A stretch of DNA of 64,000 nucleotides from Bactericera cockerelli (GCA_024516035.1 CM044964.1:371278-435277), one strand, 5' to 3'. Shown: positions 45,201-54,995, counted from the stretch's first letter. Notes: generated by a model from the letters alone, not told the origin. Translations and numbers: made by a program.

Positions 45201-45491
45201 GAATATGCCCATGTAAGACTCCCTGATGGAAGAGAAACTACAGTCTCTACTCGAAATCTCGCACCTGCTGGAGAAAAAGAAAATGCTATCTCAAATCAGG
45301 AGGATATAGAAGTTCAGACTCCAGAAGTTGTAGCTAATGAAGAAGCTGAAATAGGTGAACAAGAAGTCTTGCCTCCTATTGAAGAAAGAATAATTCAAAC
45401 TCCTGAAAGAAATATTCAAGATGCACCTGCCCGTCCAAGACGAGAAAGAAGGCGACCTATATATCTTCAAGATTATATAACTGATTTTTAA
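42234..45491 (+). CDS. Ty3/Gypsy Gag-Pol polyprotein (N-terminus lost in gap)
   Basis: About 1085 residues remain in one open frame ending at TAA 45489-45491. In order: a Gag remnant (IEHKNEYIRDTFIGGLSSS); two CCHC knuckles at 42538-42640 (CFFCGKSWHSRTACP, CTNCNKLGHYARVC); protease GLVDTGSSLSFI at 42798; RT with KPRMVIDYSRTINQF and YLDDVTICG at 43614; RNase H (TVETDASQFAIAATL) at 44034; integrase with H-H-C-C (LCHPGI ... CDTCSQL) and catalytic D, D, E in LDFKGPL (44615), HSDRGAAF (44783) and CERYNG (44898). The last ~90 residues are acidic then Arg-rich. The frame is intact, so the copy may be recent. Flanking LTRs could not be matched. Confidence 0.92.
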   Translation, partial: VDQYLQALEQLSKDCKFTSVSAIEHKNEYIRDTFIGGLSSSHIRQRLLENTTLTLEQAFDQARSLELAQHHSATYVTQASYTEVASTQPHTDTVASSSGKPCFFCGKSWHSRTACPAKEAECTNCNKLGHYARVCRSKKQLRKTTATTNHDYTAIINKKIEPATTAASPNSLNKSITPIRVNDILLNGLVDTGSSLSFINEALVKKCRLKILPYEGSIPMANSSLCTQIKGQCKVDLKVAEHSYNNIYLLIMKNLCSDVIIGHDVLNNHSTLEIAFDGSNPPLKICNLATLKVKPVSLFTNLTENCKPIITKSRKYSKEDSEFIDTEIEKLLEEEIIEPSNSSWRAQAFVVRDGRHKPRMVIDYSRTINQFTQLDAYPLPRIDVIISKVSQNEVFSVIDLKSAYHQVPILDSEKQFTAFEAAGKLYHFRRIPFGVTNGVAAFQRTIDYIVEAESLEKTYPYLDDVTICGKTIEEHNKNLEKFFSAVEKYDLTINKEKSKFSMKSISLLGYTISNKTIKPDAERLKPLLELPLPHDVSALQRAIGMFSYYSKWIPKFSEKIKPLLQVKPPLNYEAINMFKSLKEEICRASTGAIVDEAPFTVETDASQFAIAATLSQMGRPVSFFSRTLNKAEQNHSSIEKEAYAIVESVRHWRHYLMGKPFKVITDQKSVSFMFEQKHNSKIKNEKIMRWRLELSCYKFDIVYRPGKENAPADTLSRITASINSKPNLKEIHNSLCHPGITRMVHWIRAKNLPFSVEEIKEMIEACDTCSQLKPRFFKHQGQLIKATSPFERLNLDFKGPLPTNSRNKYILTVVDEYSRFPFAFPCADVTSQTVIKHLQSIIKMFGIPAYIHSDRGAAFMSAELKSFLTQNGIATSRTTPYNPRGNGQCERYNGIIWKTVMLALKTRNMNTNQWEIVIDSALHAIRSLLCTVTNETPHERMFNHPRRTYYGNSMPAWLTKPGPVLLKKFNQKSKYDPLVDEVELLEANLEYAHVRLPDGRETTVSTRNLAPAGEKENAISNQEDIEVQTPEVVANEEAEIGEQEVLPPIEERIIQTPERNIQDAPARPRRERRRPIYLQDYITDF

Positions 45492-46040
45492 ATACAGGGT
45501 GATTGTGGTGAAATTCAGTCAAACTTTCAGCACTGTATTTCGGCCAGCTCTAAACGAACTACTTTTCCTCCTCAGTTTAGAACCTAATCGAATCATTCAT
45601 CACTCTGCTAATTTCTGTTGAATAAAACTTACCCTAAAGTTGTCTTTGTTAAAATGAAAGTCTTTTTCATTCTTCAAGTGGTTATTTAATTTCTTTCTCT
45701 GCCATAAAACTACATGGTTTTGTGTATCTTTTTTCCATCTTACAGTAGTAATATAAGTTTAAACTCCTCTTAATGGACAAAAAAGACAATACTAGGTTTT
45801 GGGTCAGTACCAACATTTTTTTCTTTATAACACTTGCTTAACATGGGTGATGTGTTGAGATTTAGTGTGTTGCCTGACAAGAAAACAACAAGAAAACAAG
45901 CAGTAATATTAGTTCTCATATCACTACTAAACTGCTCAAGATATTTTATGAAAGGTAGAAATAATAACGAATATATTGTTTTTTTATCTTCTTGTTCTTA
46001 AACTGTTTATTGACTTTTTTCACTATATCATTATTCTCTC
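45492..46040. other. Region after Gypsy pol; 3' LTR not demonstrable
   Basis: It begins TACAGGGTGATTGTGGTGAA. The CAGGGTG heptamer is the one used by elements A-D but no inverted partner is found nearby. AATAAAACTTACC near 45623 could be an LTR poly(A) signal. No gene is seen before the exon at 46043. Confidence 0.45.
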
Positions 46041-46042
46041 AG

Positions 46043-46216
46043 GTGCACCTGCTAGCAGTGAGTCCTCAGATAAAAATTCCAATGATGAAATACAGATTAT
46101 AACTCAAATACCCCGGGTAAGCTTAGACCGGAACTATCCAGTTGGCTGTTCCAATGTTACTTCAGCAGATACATCTCTTGAGTTGCCAGATGGAAGAATT
46201 CCTACTCCTTCGTCAG
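46043..46216 (+). CDS. Unidentified gene 2, exon 1 of those visible
   Basis: Bounded by a TTCTCTCAG acceptor and a CAG|GTAATA donor, phase 1 in and out. It encodes APASSESSDKNSNDEIQII and a TSLELPDGRIPTPSSG end. I do not recognise the protein. Upstream exons must exist because it enters mid-codon; none was found in the repeat-rich 25 kb to the left. A strong internal donor-like GGTAAGC at 46114 could give a shorter exon but in another phase. Confidence 0.7.
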
Positions 46217-46585
46217 GTAATACATGTTCAGAAGTAGATACCTGGTTCTAGATTTATAATACGTATAAATAAAAAAAAATCTGGAGGCTAGTATTTTTAG
46301 TTTAAATCATGTGAATTTTAGTATAGCTGGTTTCAGTAATTGTGACATCTTTTTTTTTTGTGACAACTCAATAATTTGTGATAACCACAAAAATATAAGC
46401 TGAATTTTAAATAGGGTGTATCTCACAAAATTTAAATGGTAAACTTTCCTCTCTTCTGACATTGCTATTTATTTATTTATTATATTTTTTTGTACAAATT
46501 ATACATTATTGTATGTGTACAACATCAAGCTTAAAATTAAATATAATATATAAAAATAATGATGATAGTAATAAAATGTTTGCAG

Positions 46586-46768
46586 AAAGAGTTAGAAGAA
46601 TAAGTGGGGGAGGAGGAGGGAATAATGATGGTATTGATGGTGGTGATGATGATGATGATGAGGGTGGTGGTCATGATGGTGATAGTGATGATGGTGATGA
46701 TTTTAATGAAAATTATGATGAGGACAGAAGAGGGTGGACTTATGCTCCTATTATTTTAGAGAAAGATG
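46586..46768 (+). CDS. Unidentified gene 2, candidate Asp/Gly-rich exon
   Basis: An acceptor GTTTGCAG and a donor GATG|GTAAGC delimit 183 bp that enters and leaves in phase 1, exactly compatible with both neighbours. It encodes ERVRRISGGGGGNNDG, a GAT-microsatellite-encoded Asp/Gly run, and NYDEDRRGWTYAPIILEKD. The acceptor lacks a good pyrimidine tract, so skipping is possible. If real, the GAT repeat is coding and expandable without frameshift. Confidence 0.5.
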
Positions 46769-46921
46769 GTAAGCTTTCTTTACCCTCAAAAAAATAATTA
46801 TGAAAAAATACAAATAAAAAAAAATACCTAACAAGAAAAAACGAAAGAAAAAGAAGTAAATATCTCCCTTCATAAACTTATTCATTGTTTTGTTAAAATT
46901 GTCTTTGAATGAATTTCCCAG

Positions 46922-47113
46922 TGAGCAGCATCAATTCCAAGCGTGGGTTAGAATGGGACAACTTGGGTGACGTAGGATACTCCAACGTGCACTCCGCATC
47001 TCTCTCTGATACATTGGGAGAAGGTGGGGGAGACAGGGACAGCTGCACTATCGGACAAGATACTTTGGAGAGAATCGTGTCCATGGAAACGGAGAGGAGG
47101 TTTGATCCAGAAG
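46922..47113 (+). CDS. Unidentified gene 2, exon
   Basis: Between TTTCCCAG and GAAG|GTAAAG, phase 1 in and out. It encodes SSINSKRGLEWDNLGDVGYS, SASLSDTLGEGGGDRD and LERIVSMETERRFDPE. The G-L-E-W-D-x-L-x-D-V-G-Y piece looks like a conserved motif rather than low complexity, and may be the best handle for a search. No domain name is claimed. Confidence 0.75.
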
Positions 47114-47495
47114 GTAAAGAAAGATTTGATGCAAAAAGTCATGGAGAAGTCAAGTTGATATATTTAATTCCCTATTCAATGAAAATTGTTTGAATTAAAA
47201 TGAAAACCCAGTTGAAGTTGATCAAAGAAGAGCAGAAAAAGACATGTGACAACCCAAACAATTTTTTATTGGGTGATAACAGGGTTCAAATTGGAGTAGT
47301 GATACACATAGCCTGTATGCAACTCAGGTTTTTGCAACTGCTGTATTCAACACACTTAAAATATCTGTTGTATTTAATAAATAAAATGCCATGATGGTAA
47401 TTTCGATTGTTATTTATTATTTTATGGAAGAGGTTGATTATATCACAATATCTAGTTGGTTAATTTTACCATTGTTTTGTTCAATTTCTTCTCAG

Positions 47496-49879
47496 GTACA
47501 ACAGAGTCCCTGGGCAACCCTCTACCTCTCACCCCCATGCCCCCCCTCCCTGCCAACACTCCCTCCCTCACCATTCTGAGCGGCGCCAAACCACTGCAAT
47601 TCCAGCTGGGAAAACCAGTCGCCGAATCTACACCCAATAGTAACAACCAGACGACCAGGGACTACAAGAATGGATCAAAAGAGTACAATGCGTCCAATAG
47701 AGATTATAGTGGTTCTAATAAAGATTATAGTGGCTCTAATAAAGATAAGAGTGGTCCTAATAGAGAATATATTGCATCAAGTAGAGATTATGTTGGTTCT
47801 GGCTCTAATAGGGAGTATACTACGTCTAACAAAGAATATAGTGGCCCTAACAATGAGTACAATACAGCCAATAAAGATTATAGTAATCCTAGTAAGGAGT
47901 ACAGTACATCCAAGAAAGATTATGGTTCATCCAACAAGGAACATGCTTCTTACAGAGACCACAGTTCCAATCAAGGTGCCACCAGCAATGCATTTGCCAA
48001 CAAGGGAAATAGAAACGTTGAAGGCACAGTAGGCGAAACCTATGATGGACCCCTTGGAAGTAGAAATAACGATGCTGCAGTCGGTCAAATCTATGACGGA
48101 CCTCTCGGAAATAGTGATGGAGCAGTCGGCCATTATGAAGCACCTTTTGGCTCGAGCAGTGATAACGATCCAATCACTGAGTATGAGATAAGAAAGAGAC
48201 AGAGAAGAAGTGATGGAGTTCCTAGTGATAGCAGAAGTCACAAGAGTGAGGGAGATAAAGGAGAAGATAAAAGAAACCAGAAGAGTGGAGACAGTCAGAG
48301 AATGTATAGCAAACATTGCATGGAAAAGAATGAACTCAGTGAAAGAGACAAAGACAACGTTGAAAGAAGGGATGATGAAAAAGATCGTGAAAGATTAGTA
48401 AAAAGAGATGAAGCGAAGAAACGTAGCGGAGAAGGTAGTGGACATAGAAGAAGTGAGAGAGAAGCAACTGACGGAAGGAAAGATAAGAAAAAGGAAGATA
48501 GAGGAATGAGCGGTGACTTTGAAGAAGTTCTGGCCAAGTACGGACGTGGCAGAACAAGACGGGAAGACATTGGAGGAAGTAGTCAGAGAAGTGGTGGAAG
48601 TAAATCAGCCAGCCACTCGAGTAGCTCTCAGCCCTACTGGGGTTCAAGCAGTAGAAGCAGCTCCAGAAAGACTTACGACTCCAGTGATGTTCCAAGCTCA
48701 AGTAAAAACAGTCCCAATAGTCGAGAAAATCTAGAACAAAGTAATGAACAGTTGAAAATTGAAACTGAAAACCTTGCACCAACTGTTGGTACTGTTGGGT
48801 CCAGCAAGAACTCACCCACAGTTCATAGCAATCCAACCTTCAACAATGAGTCCTACAGTAGTTGTGAAAAACCGACCTTTGAGGCAACTAAACATCGCGC
48901 CACTCATGACAAGGGTCACAGAAGTGGCGAACATGCAACGGACGTTTCGGATCGTGTTCGAAAAACAACCGGTTCAGAACGGGAAGGGAATGACGAGAAA
49001 GCGGTCGACCAGTGTCGCAAGAACAATGAACACATCAAGCAAATCGTGGAGAAGTACAACGAAAGTTTAAAACAACACCGGCAGCAATTGAAGCAGACTG
49101 ACCAACAACACAAGCAACACCAACAACATCAAAATCTACAATATCCTCATAAATATCAGCAACAGCAACATGAAAATCCACAACAACATGTTCAACATCA
49201 AAAGCATAGAGAACAATATTCACAACATCGAAACCATGACCAGCAAAATCAACAGCCAACAAAAACAATCCCACAAGAGCAGTTGAAACAAACGGAACAC
49301 CCAAAGAACTATCCCCACCACTTATCCGAACAAGAACACCAGCAGACTAAAAAGAAAGAATCATTTCTGCCTGCAATTTCCTTAAAGGAGGTTCGACCTT
49401 CCACGTCTGGACATGAAAAGAGCACCAGCAAAAGCCTTACTAGTAGACTACCACGGAAAGCTACCAGCTATGAAAGAGTGGATAGGATTCTACCCGAAGA
49501 CACCTCAATTGTAGAATCTCTTGAGGAAATATATTTCAGAGAATCGAGACCGATCAGAAATCAACTACAGGTCAGATAAACACAGATACGTATAAAGTAA
49601 ACTCAAGTCTTGAACAGATTAATGACGAAAGGAAACATCACAGAGTTCGAGAGAAAGACATGAGAAATCCTTTGCAATTGAAGCACCGACGCAAATACTA
49701 TCGCTTGTTTCCTCACTGTACGGAAGATGGGAGCGGTTTACGTCGCACAAATTCGCTGGAGCACATGTTGGACTCCGAAGGGTTAAAGTCGAGCACACTA
49801 CCGCGCTATCATAGTGTGTCGAGTTTAACCCTTGATGGCAACGAGGACTCGGGATGTTACGATGGGGACTATGTCCAAG
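47496..49879 (+). CDS. Unidentified gene 2, large low-complexity exon with one-base frame break
   Basis: It follows TTCTTCTCAG, phase 1 in. The first frame runs to TAA at 49577-49579 (about 694 codons): PLPLTPMPPLPANTPSL; about a dozen degenerate 7-8 residue repeats of S-N-K/R-D/E-Y-S-G type (about 47655-47950); a strongly charged K/R/E/D region; GDFEEVLAKYGRGRTRRED; Ser-rich and then Gln/His-rich segments. A second frame, open from about 49523, continues MRNPLQLKHRRKYYRLF, GLRRTNSLEHMLDSEG and STLPRYHSVSSLTLDGNED to the donor at 49879 in phase 1. Joining the two needs one extra base somewhere in 49523-49579. I take it as one exon with a one-base deletion (assembly error, polymorphism or mutation). 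Likely an intrinsically disordered cytoplasmic or nuclear protein. Confidence 0.75.
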
Positions 49880-50267
49880 GTAAGCTTACATTTAGTCTAT
49901 TGTAATGTTTACTTGAAAAATTGAGGTATTTCACTGCTTCTTTATCAACTAATAAGGAATCAACAATCCCTCTGACCTTCATAACTTTATTTTCAAAATT
50001 TACTTACCCTACTAGCTAGAACGATGGCAGAAGATAACAATATTTAAATTAAGAACAAATATCACTTCTATTCTGTGTAAAAAAAAACAACAAAAAAACC
50101 CAACTTCATTCACATGCCATAAGCATAAAATTATTGTGACGTGGACCACATGATAATTCATGTGGTCAACGTTTCAAATGATTGAGTATAATTTCTGTTG
50201 TAGTATAATATTTCAATAAAATACTTGTGTGGTATTAAGCATAAAAAAGATAACAAAAAATATTCAT

Positions 50268-50345
50268 TGGGTGGGATTTGAACCCACGGATCCGTAAACA
50301 TCCTGGATCATCAGACTCCCGCCTTAACCGCCTCGACCACCAAAA
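50268..50345 (-). mobile_element. tRNA-like SINE head, 37 bp before an exon
   Basis: The minus strand reads GTGGTCGAGGCGGTTAAGGC (A-box region) and CCGTGGGTTCAAATCCCACC (B-box region). It could pass for a tRNA fragment, but spacing and context suggest a SINE. Confidence 0.6.
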
Positions 50346-50381
50346 GTAATACTATCTCTCTCTCTGTTCCACTCTCCTCAG

Positions 50382-50591
50382 GGAACCCCCACCACCACCC
50401 GATACTTCTGCCTCCCCTCCCTCCCCCCTACTCCGCCTCCTCCTCCTCCCTCTCCACCATCATCACGAAGCGCGCAGACGCGGAGGCGTCGCCTCGGAGG
50501 CTGTCCAAACTGAGTCAGACCTCGAGCGCGGTCCAAAGTTCGGTCACCACGCAGACCGTGCCTTGCACTGAGGACGGGGGGGTTTGTACAG
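50382..50591 (+). CDS. Unidentified gene 2, Pro/Ser-rich exon
   Basis: Between CTCCTCAG and ACAG|GTAAGA, phase 1 in and out. It encodes NPHHHPILLPPLPPPYSASS, then STIITKRADAEASPRRLSKL and SQTSSAVQSSVTTQTV. The exon is GC-rich in contrast to its surroundings. The donor runs directly into a GATAA-repeat retroposon. Confidence 0.75.
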
Positions 50592-50677
50592 GTAAGATAA
50601 GATAAGAATAACTTTTATTTGGTATTTTCGCCACGAAGGCATTCCAATGGTCGGTACAATACAGTAAAATACAATAA
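50592..50677. repeat. GATAA-tailed retroposon fragment at a splice donor
   Basis: GATAAGATAAGAATAACTTT then TATTTGGTATTTTCGCCACG and AAGGCATTCCAATGG; the same string occurs at 62603-62680 (TTATTTGGTAATTTCGCCAC). Confidence 0.65.
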
Positions 50678-50971
50678 CCTCTTCCTTCCCAAGCGCTTTT
50701 ATCATTTGTAGTGGGACCTGTCCGATGTGCATCCAAATGCACATTCGCAATATAGGGTTTGTAATGGTATCTTCCCAAGGTGCATTCAAATGCACAAACA
50801 CTTTTCTGAACTCATGTTGATTTTAATCTTTAATATGAACGGATCTTTACCACAGAGGTTTTTTCAAAGGAAGGAGAACTCTGTGCGTTATTATAGGCGG
50901 GACAATTTTGTCTTGGTATGATAGCATTACCAAAAAAATGTGCATTCAGATGCACATTGGGAAGGAAGAGG
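50678..50971. mobile_element. 294-bp MITE with CCTCTTCCTTCCCAA ends and ATAA duplication
   Basis: The 15-bp inverted ends CCTCTTCCTTCCCAA and TTGGGAAGGAAGAGG are flanked by ATAA at 50674-50677 and 50972-50975. Inside are three near-palindromes, GTGCATCCAAATGCAC, GTGCATTCAAATGCAC and GTGCATTCAGATGCAC. Non-coding; superfamily unknown. Confidence 0.7.
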
Positions 50972-51169
50972 ATAATACAAAAAAAAAAAAAAAATATAAA
51001 AATTACAAACATCATTGTTTTTTACTTTTTTTATGTTTGGTCATTTGACCAATGATGATACTATTCATCTTTGGTATATGGCGATATTTCCAGCAAGAGA
51101 TCACTGATCTTAGTCTTAAAGTTGGTAAGAGTACTAAGAGTTAATGAGGTGATGTAAAGTTAGATGGTT

Positions 51170-51540
51170 GGCTGGGGGATGTTACACAGGGAGAAGGCCA
51201 GTAGTGTCTTGCTAGAGGACTATAAACAGAAAAAAGACAGGCCAACCCTAACAAGTAAGGCTAGCTTGCAGTTCACTAAGGTTCAATGGCTTGTAAAGAA
51301 AAAGTCCAAGTCCTCAAAATAGTGGATCACACGTAAAAAATTGTGCTTCAGAACGAGTAACCACTAGGCAAGTTAATGCTCAAAGCATTTTCTACCACCT
51401 AATCTTCAGAGTCTTAAATATTGTGTGGTCACAAACTCAAATTAATGAGGAAAAATGCATGCACTGCGTGGGATTCAAACCTACAGAGCTACCTGGATTA
51501 CCAGACTATCGCGTTAACCACTTGGATGCCAGTGCACGGG
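51170..51540 (-). mobile_element. SINE, family S7, with 38-bp-unit relative
   Basis: GTTAATGCTCAAAGCATTTT, CTACCACCTAATCTTCAGAG and an antisense head (GGATTCAAACCTACAGAGC, CCAGACTATCGCGTTAACC) match 63820-64000. The left part holds GAGGACTATAAACAG, the VNTR-type segment. Confidence 0.7.
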
Positions 51541-51549
51541 TTTTCTCCA

Positions 51550-52075
51550 TGTAGTTCATATTTTATGTACTTTTTTTCATCATTTATGTACTTTTTATAT
51601 CATGTACTTTTTTTTTATCATTTATGTACTTTTTTCTATCATTTATGTATTTTTTTTTCATTTATGTACTTTTTTTTATCATTTATGTACTTTTTTTTAT
51701 CATTTATGTACTTTTTTTTATCATTTATGTATACTTTTTATATCATACATGTACTTTTTTTTAATCATTTATGTACTTTTTTTTATCATTTATGTACCTT
51801 TTTATATCATTTATGTACTTTTTTCAAATCATTTATGTACTTTTTTTTATCATTTATGTATACTTTTTATATCATACATGTACTTTTTTTTAATCATTTA
51901 TGTACTTTTTTTTATCATTTATGTACCTTTTTTATCATTTATGTACTTTTTATATCATACATGTACTTTTTTTTAATCATTTATGTACGTTTTTTTTATC
52001 ATTTACGTACTTTTTTTTAATCATTAATGTACTTTTTTTTAATCATTTATGTACTTTTTTATGTATGTACTTCCC
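51550..52075. repeat. ~21-bp minisatellite TCATTTATGTACTTTTTTTT, about 24 copies
   Basis: Units of 18-23 bp around TTTATGTAC and a T run fill the intron up to about 33 bp before the acceptor of the next exon. Long Phe/Tyr/Leu ORFs across it are artefacts of the unit length. Confidence 0.9.
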
Positions 52076-52107
52076 CTCATTACCTATTGACTTGTGTGTT
52101 TCCCCAG

Positions 52108-52306
52108 GCGTGCACCCGCGTCGCACCGGCACTCAGCACATCGCTCCCTCGCACAACACGAGCGACGTGGAAGACAACGGTCTGCTCATCCGGGAATCGA
52201 ACCCGGGCGACTGCAAGACCAACTGCAACACTCTGGACAGCATCGGGAGTGAGGAGACTGTGGGCTCCTGGGTGGGCAAGACCTACTATAACAATCGCTA
52301 TGAAAG
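52108..52306 (+). CDS. Unidentified gene 2, exon with tRNA-arm-like string
   Basis: Between TTTCCCCAG and GAAAG|GTAACC, phase 1 in, phase 2 out. It encodes VHPRRTGTQHIAPSHNTSD, VEDNGLLIRESNPGDCKTN and ETVGSWVGKTYYNNRYE. The codons for IRESNPG read CGGGAATCGAACCCGGGC, the reverse complement of a tRNA T-arm, so part may be SINE-derived. GC-rich codon use argues that the exon is real. Confidence 0.75.
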
Positions 52307-52311
52307 GTAAC

Positions 52312-52770
52312 CTATTATTATTATTATTTTACACTTTATTAGATATAAATAGACGTTATGTATAATATATAATAGGATGATTTTTACCTTTGAAATATAA
52401 GTATAATTATATTGGTACATGTATACTGAAAAAAAAAAGAAATAGGATGAATGAAAATAAGTTACCCAAAAAAAAAAGGTTTGAAAAGAAAATTCAAGGA
52501 AAAAGACCACGAGGAAGACCCAGACATCGTTACAAAGACACTCTGAAATCAGATGTAGATAAGAGGGGGTTATACTCTAGAAGTAATTGAGAGGGACCAG
52601 GAAAATAATAATAGAATATGGTGGAGAGTCTTCGTCCATCCACCCGTTACGACGGAACGAAATCGGTTTGATTGATTGAATGTATAATACAAATAATTAT
52701 TTTAACAATGAAAAAAAAAAAAATTTAAATCTCTGGGAACCATCCTTCCTGAAGGCAACCTAGGATTCAA
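52312..52770. repeat. S5 tail pieces around a LINE fragment
   Basis: ACACTTTATTAGATATAAA at 52332 and A-rich sequence with a TTAACAATG piece at 52702 are S5-like; they flank the LINE fragment listed separately. Confidence 0.5.
52487..52665 (+). pseudogene. C-terminal fragment of a LINE polyprotein
   Basis: KRPRGRPRHRYKDTLKSDVD, then after a frameshift VIERDQENNNRIWWRVFV. This is the R-G-R-P-x-x-R-Y-K-D box of insect LINE carboxy ends followed by a degenerate D-R-x-x-W region. Confidence 0.65.
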
Positions 52771-52829
52771 ATTTATTTTATCTCTCCTAGTAGCTAGTCT
52801 TTAAATACCATTATTTTTTCTTGAACCAG

Positions 52830-53086
52830 AAAACCCGACGGTGAAAACCTAGAAGACAACCCTGGAAAATACCCCACTCGAAAACCCAAGCCTCAAATGC
52901 CACTTCCTCCAGACGCAAGTCCAAACGAACGAAGCCCTGAGAGTGTGAACGGTCCTTTCAACGCTCAAAGTTCTCGTGTGACCAGTCCCTATAACGATAG
53001 ACTGTTTTCTGAGATGTACAACACGCGAGATGGTTACAATAACGAAGGTAGAAGCAGTGATGGAGGAAGAGATGTTGATAATCAAG
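52830..53086 (+). CDS. Unidentified gene 2, exon
   Basis: Between TTGAACCAG and CAAG|GTAAGG, phase 2 in, phase 1 out. It encodes KPDGENLEDNPGKYPTRKPK, PLPPDASPNERSPESVNG and VTSPYNDRLFSEMYNTRDGY. Hydrophilic and Pro/Asn-rich, in keeping with the other exons. About 40 bp downstream, GACCAGTCTCTATAATGATA is an imperfect intronic echo of its own GACCAGTCCCTATAACGATA. Confidence 0.75.
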
Positions 53087-53221
53087 GTAAGGCAACATTG
53101 AACTAAGTGTGAACGGTTCTTGAATAAGTATTTGTGTGACCAGTCTCTATAATGATATGCTGTTCCCTGAGATGTTACCCTTCAATTTCTGTCAATGGTA
53201 TCAGCTTCCTGTTTTGTATAG

Positions 53222-53710
53222 TTATAGAAAACATGACTATAGCTATGTAAACCCAGCCGGGGGCATGACAAGTTATCATCCCTATTGGGATTTTTACATT
53301 GTATGTAATATTTTATATAAAACTAGGAGTCTTTAAATTTAAAGAATTTTAGTTTTATGTAAAACATTTTATATAAAACAAGTAGCTCAGTGGTAAAGGC
53401 GGCACTCTGCGGGACATGATAAGTTATCCTCCCATTTGGGATTTTTATCACATAATAGTATGTCTTGGGCTTACTGCTGCAATAATGGGACTTTAAAATA
53501 GTCCTTATCGGGCAGTATAAATAAGGCGATATTATTATTATTACATATAACATTACTTTACATTTCTAATATGTACCTTATAACAAATAATTCCCGATCC
53601 TTCCCCCGGATTTTTACCACATAATAATACATCTTAGGCTTACTGCTGTAATAATGGGACTCATGAGTCCTAATCGGGCAGTATAAATAAACAAAAATAT
53701 TATTATTGTG
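53222..53710. mobile_element. Cluster of S2 SINE fragments
   Basis: CCTCCCATTTGGGATTTTTA, TTGGGCTTACTGCTGCAATA and CCTTATCGGGCAGTATAAAT at 53386-53545 match 29237-29450 inverted. Shorter pieces lie at 53222-53290 and 53590-53705. Confidence 0.7.
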
Positions 53711-54529
53711 ACGTGACCATGTAGTTAAAAGCGACGTTAAACCTAAATTAAAACATAATGGGACTACCTGTCTTGCGCTGACAGTCTAAATAAAGCACTA
53801 CTTATACTTATTAAACATGTTGGATCAAGTTTTATTTACAAATAAGATAGAATATATGCATTAGACTGGTTTTATCTCATAGAGGTAAGAAAAAAATGTC
53901 AGAATTTTTACAACGCTCAGGCAGAAATGAGTTCGGCTTTTGCAGAAATTGAGATAGACAAAATTTCAAGGCAATCAGAGTACGTTAACAGGACCCGCTC
54001 TGGCCTCAAAGTTTGGAAATTTGCCAAATTTTCGAGGTTGAGCTGACATTTTCGGCCATAACTCGAGAACGAAAAATCATACGAGCTTTAAAGATATATC
54101 AAATGAAAGACCATTTTGTTGGCTTTACTTTGTTATATAATACTAGTTCCCGAAATCTTAATGGTTACTGACTAAATTAAGAATATGTTGTCGAAAACGG
54201 GCCAGGTACCCAAAGTAGAGCATCTAAGGCATGATAGGATAATGGGTGAAAATACTTATGATTTGTAAAATTTATACATGAAAATGTTAGAATATTTGTC
54301 TTGAATGATTTTTTGAAACATTATGAAGCTATAAATACCCGTTTTTACCTACTTGATAGTTTCTGACAGGTTAAGGCATGGCCAGAAAAACAAAATAATA
54401 ATACAAACATATTACGTCAAAGTTATTCTCATTTTTTTATTGTAGAACTACAAATATCTAAAATTAAAAGTACAAATAGGTAACACTTCGTCAGAAAAAT
54501 ATAAATTAAGCAGTAAAACTTAACTTAGT

Positions 54530-54985
54530 TAGTTGGAAGAGGCGTAGAGAGGGAACTTTTTGAAGAATCAGGATAGAGTCTCCTACATTTACTCACAACT
54601 TGTGGGTCAAACTGTTTCTGACATTCCTCTCTAGTTAGTAAGTTGCTGAAGTCACTCCTCAACTTAACGCCTCTTTTGGCTGTGTCGTTTACAACTTTAA
54701 GGGATTGTACAATTTTAAGTCCTTTCTGATACTGAGGCTCACCATGCCAAATTTAGGGGTCTACCCTCAAAAAGTCAGTTTTTATGACAAATCGACTGAA
54801 GAAAAGAAATGTTTCGTGAGTAATGAACTCTTTAAGGCCCTCTCTCACATAAGCTGGTATGTCTTTTATTCGTACTGTAATGTTGACTTTTTTTGTCCCC
54901 TCTGTATCATCAGATGAACTGAAAAGTTCTGCAGCCATTCCAGACTTTTCATCATGTGACAAAGTTGGATCGAAAAATCCCAAGC
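54530..54985 (-). pseudogene. Decayed gene fragment in the left foldback arm
   Basis: The frame reads GFFDPTLSHDEKSGMAAELF, VNITVRIKDIPAYVREGLKE, a TAA after LRVDP, then KGLKIVQSLKVVNDTAKRGV and REECQKQFDPQVVSKC to a final TAA. The V-N-D-x-A-x-R-G-V-K segment recalls a widespread uncharacterised arthropod protein family, from memory only. Only a C-terminal part is present. Confidence 0.6.
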
Positions 54986-54995
54986 CAACAGTTTT

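Noticed and set aside
45493..45515. A fifth CAGGGTG palindromic element
   Set aside because: Only one end is visible; no inverted CACCCTG-TA partner or arm was found.
42096..45520. LTR pair suggested by TGTGGTGAAAT at 42094 and 45507
   Set aside because: Identity ends after 11 bases; true LTRs of an intact element should match over hundreds of bases.
16470..46042. Splicing of cyclase exon c directly into gene 2
   Set aside because: Exon c ends in phase 2 while the exon at 46043 needs phase 1, and a complete terminal exon with stop and poly(A) signal intervenes.
47889..49304. Antisense ORFs opposite the large exon of gene 2
   Set aside because: They are shadows of biased codon use on the plus strand and have no recognisable domains.
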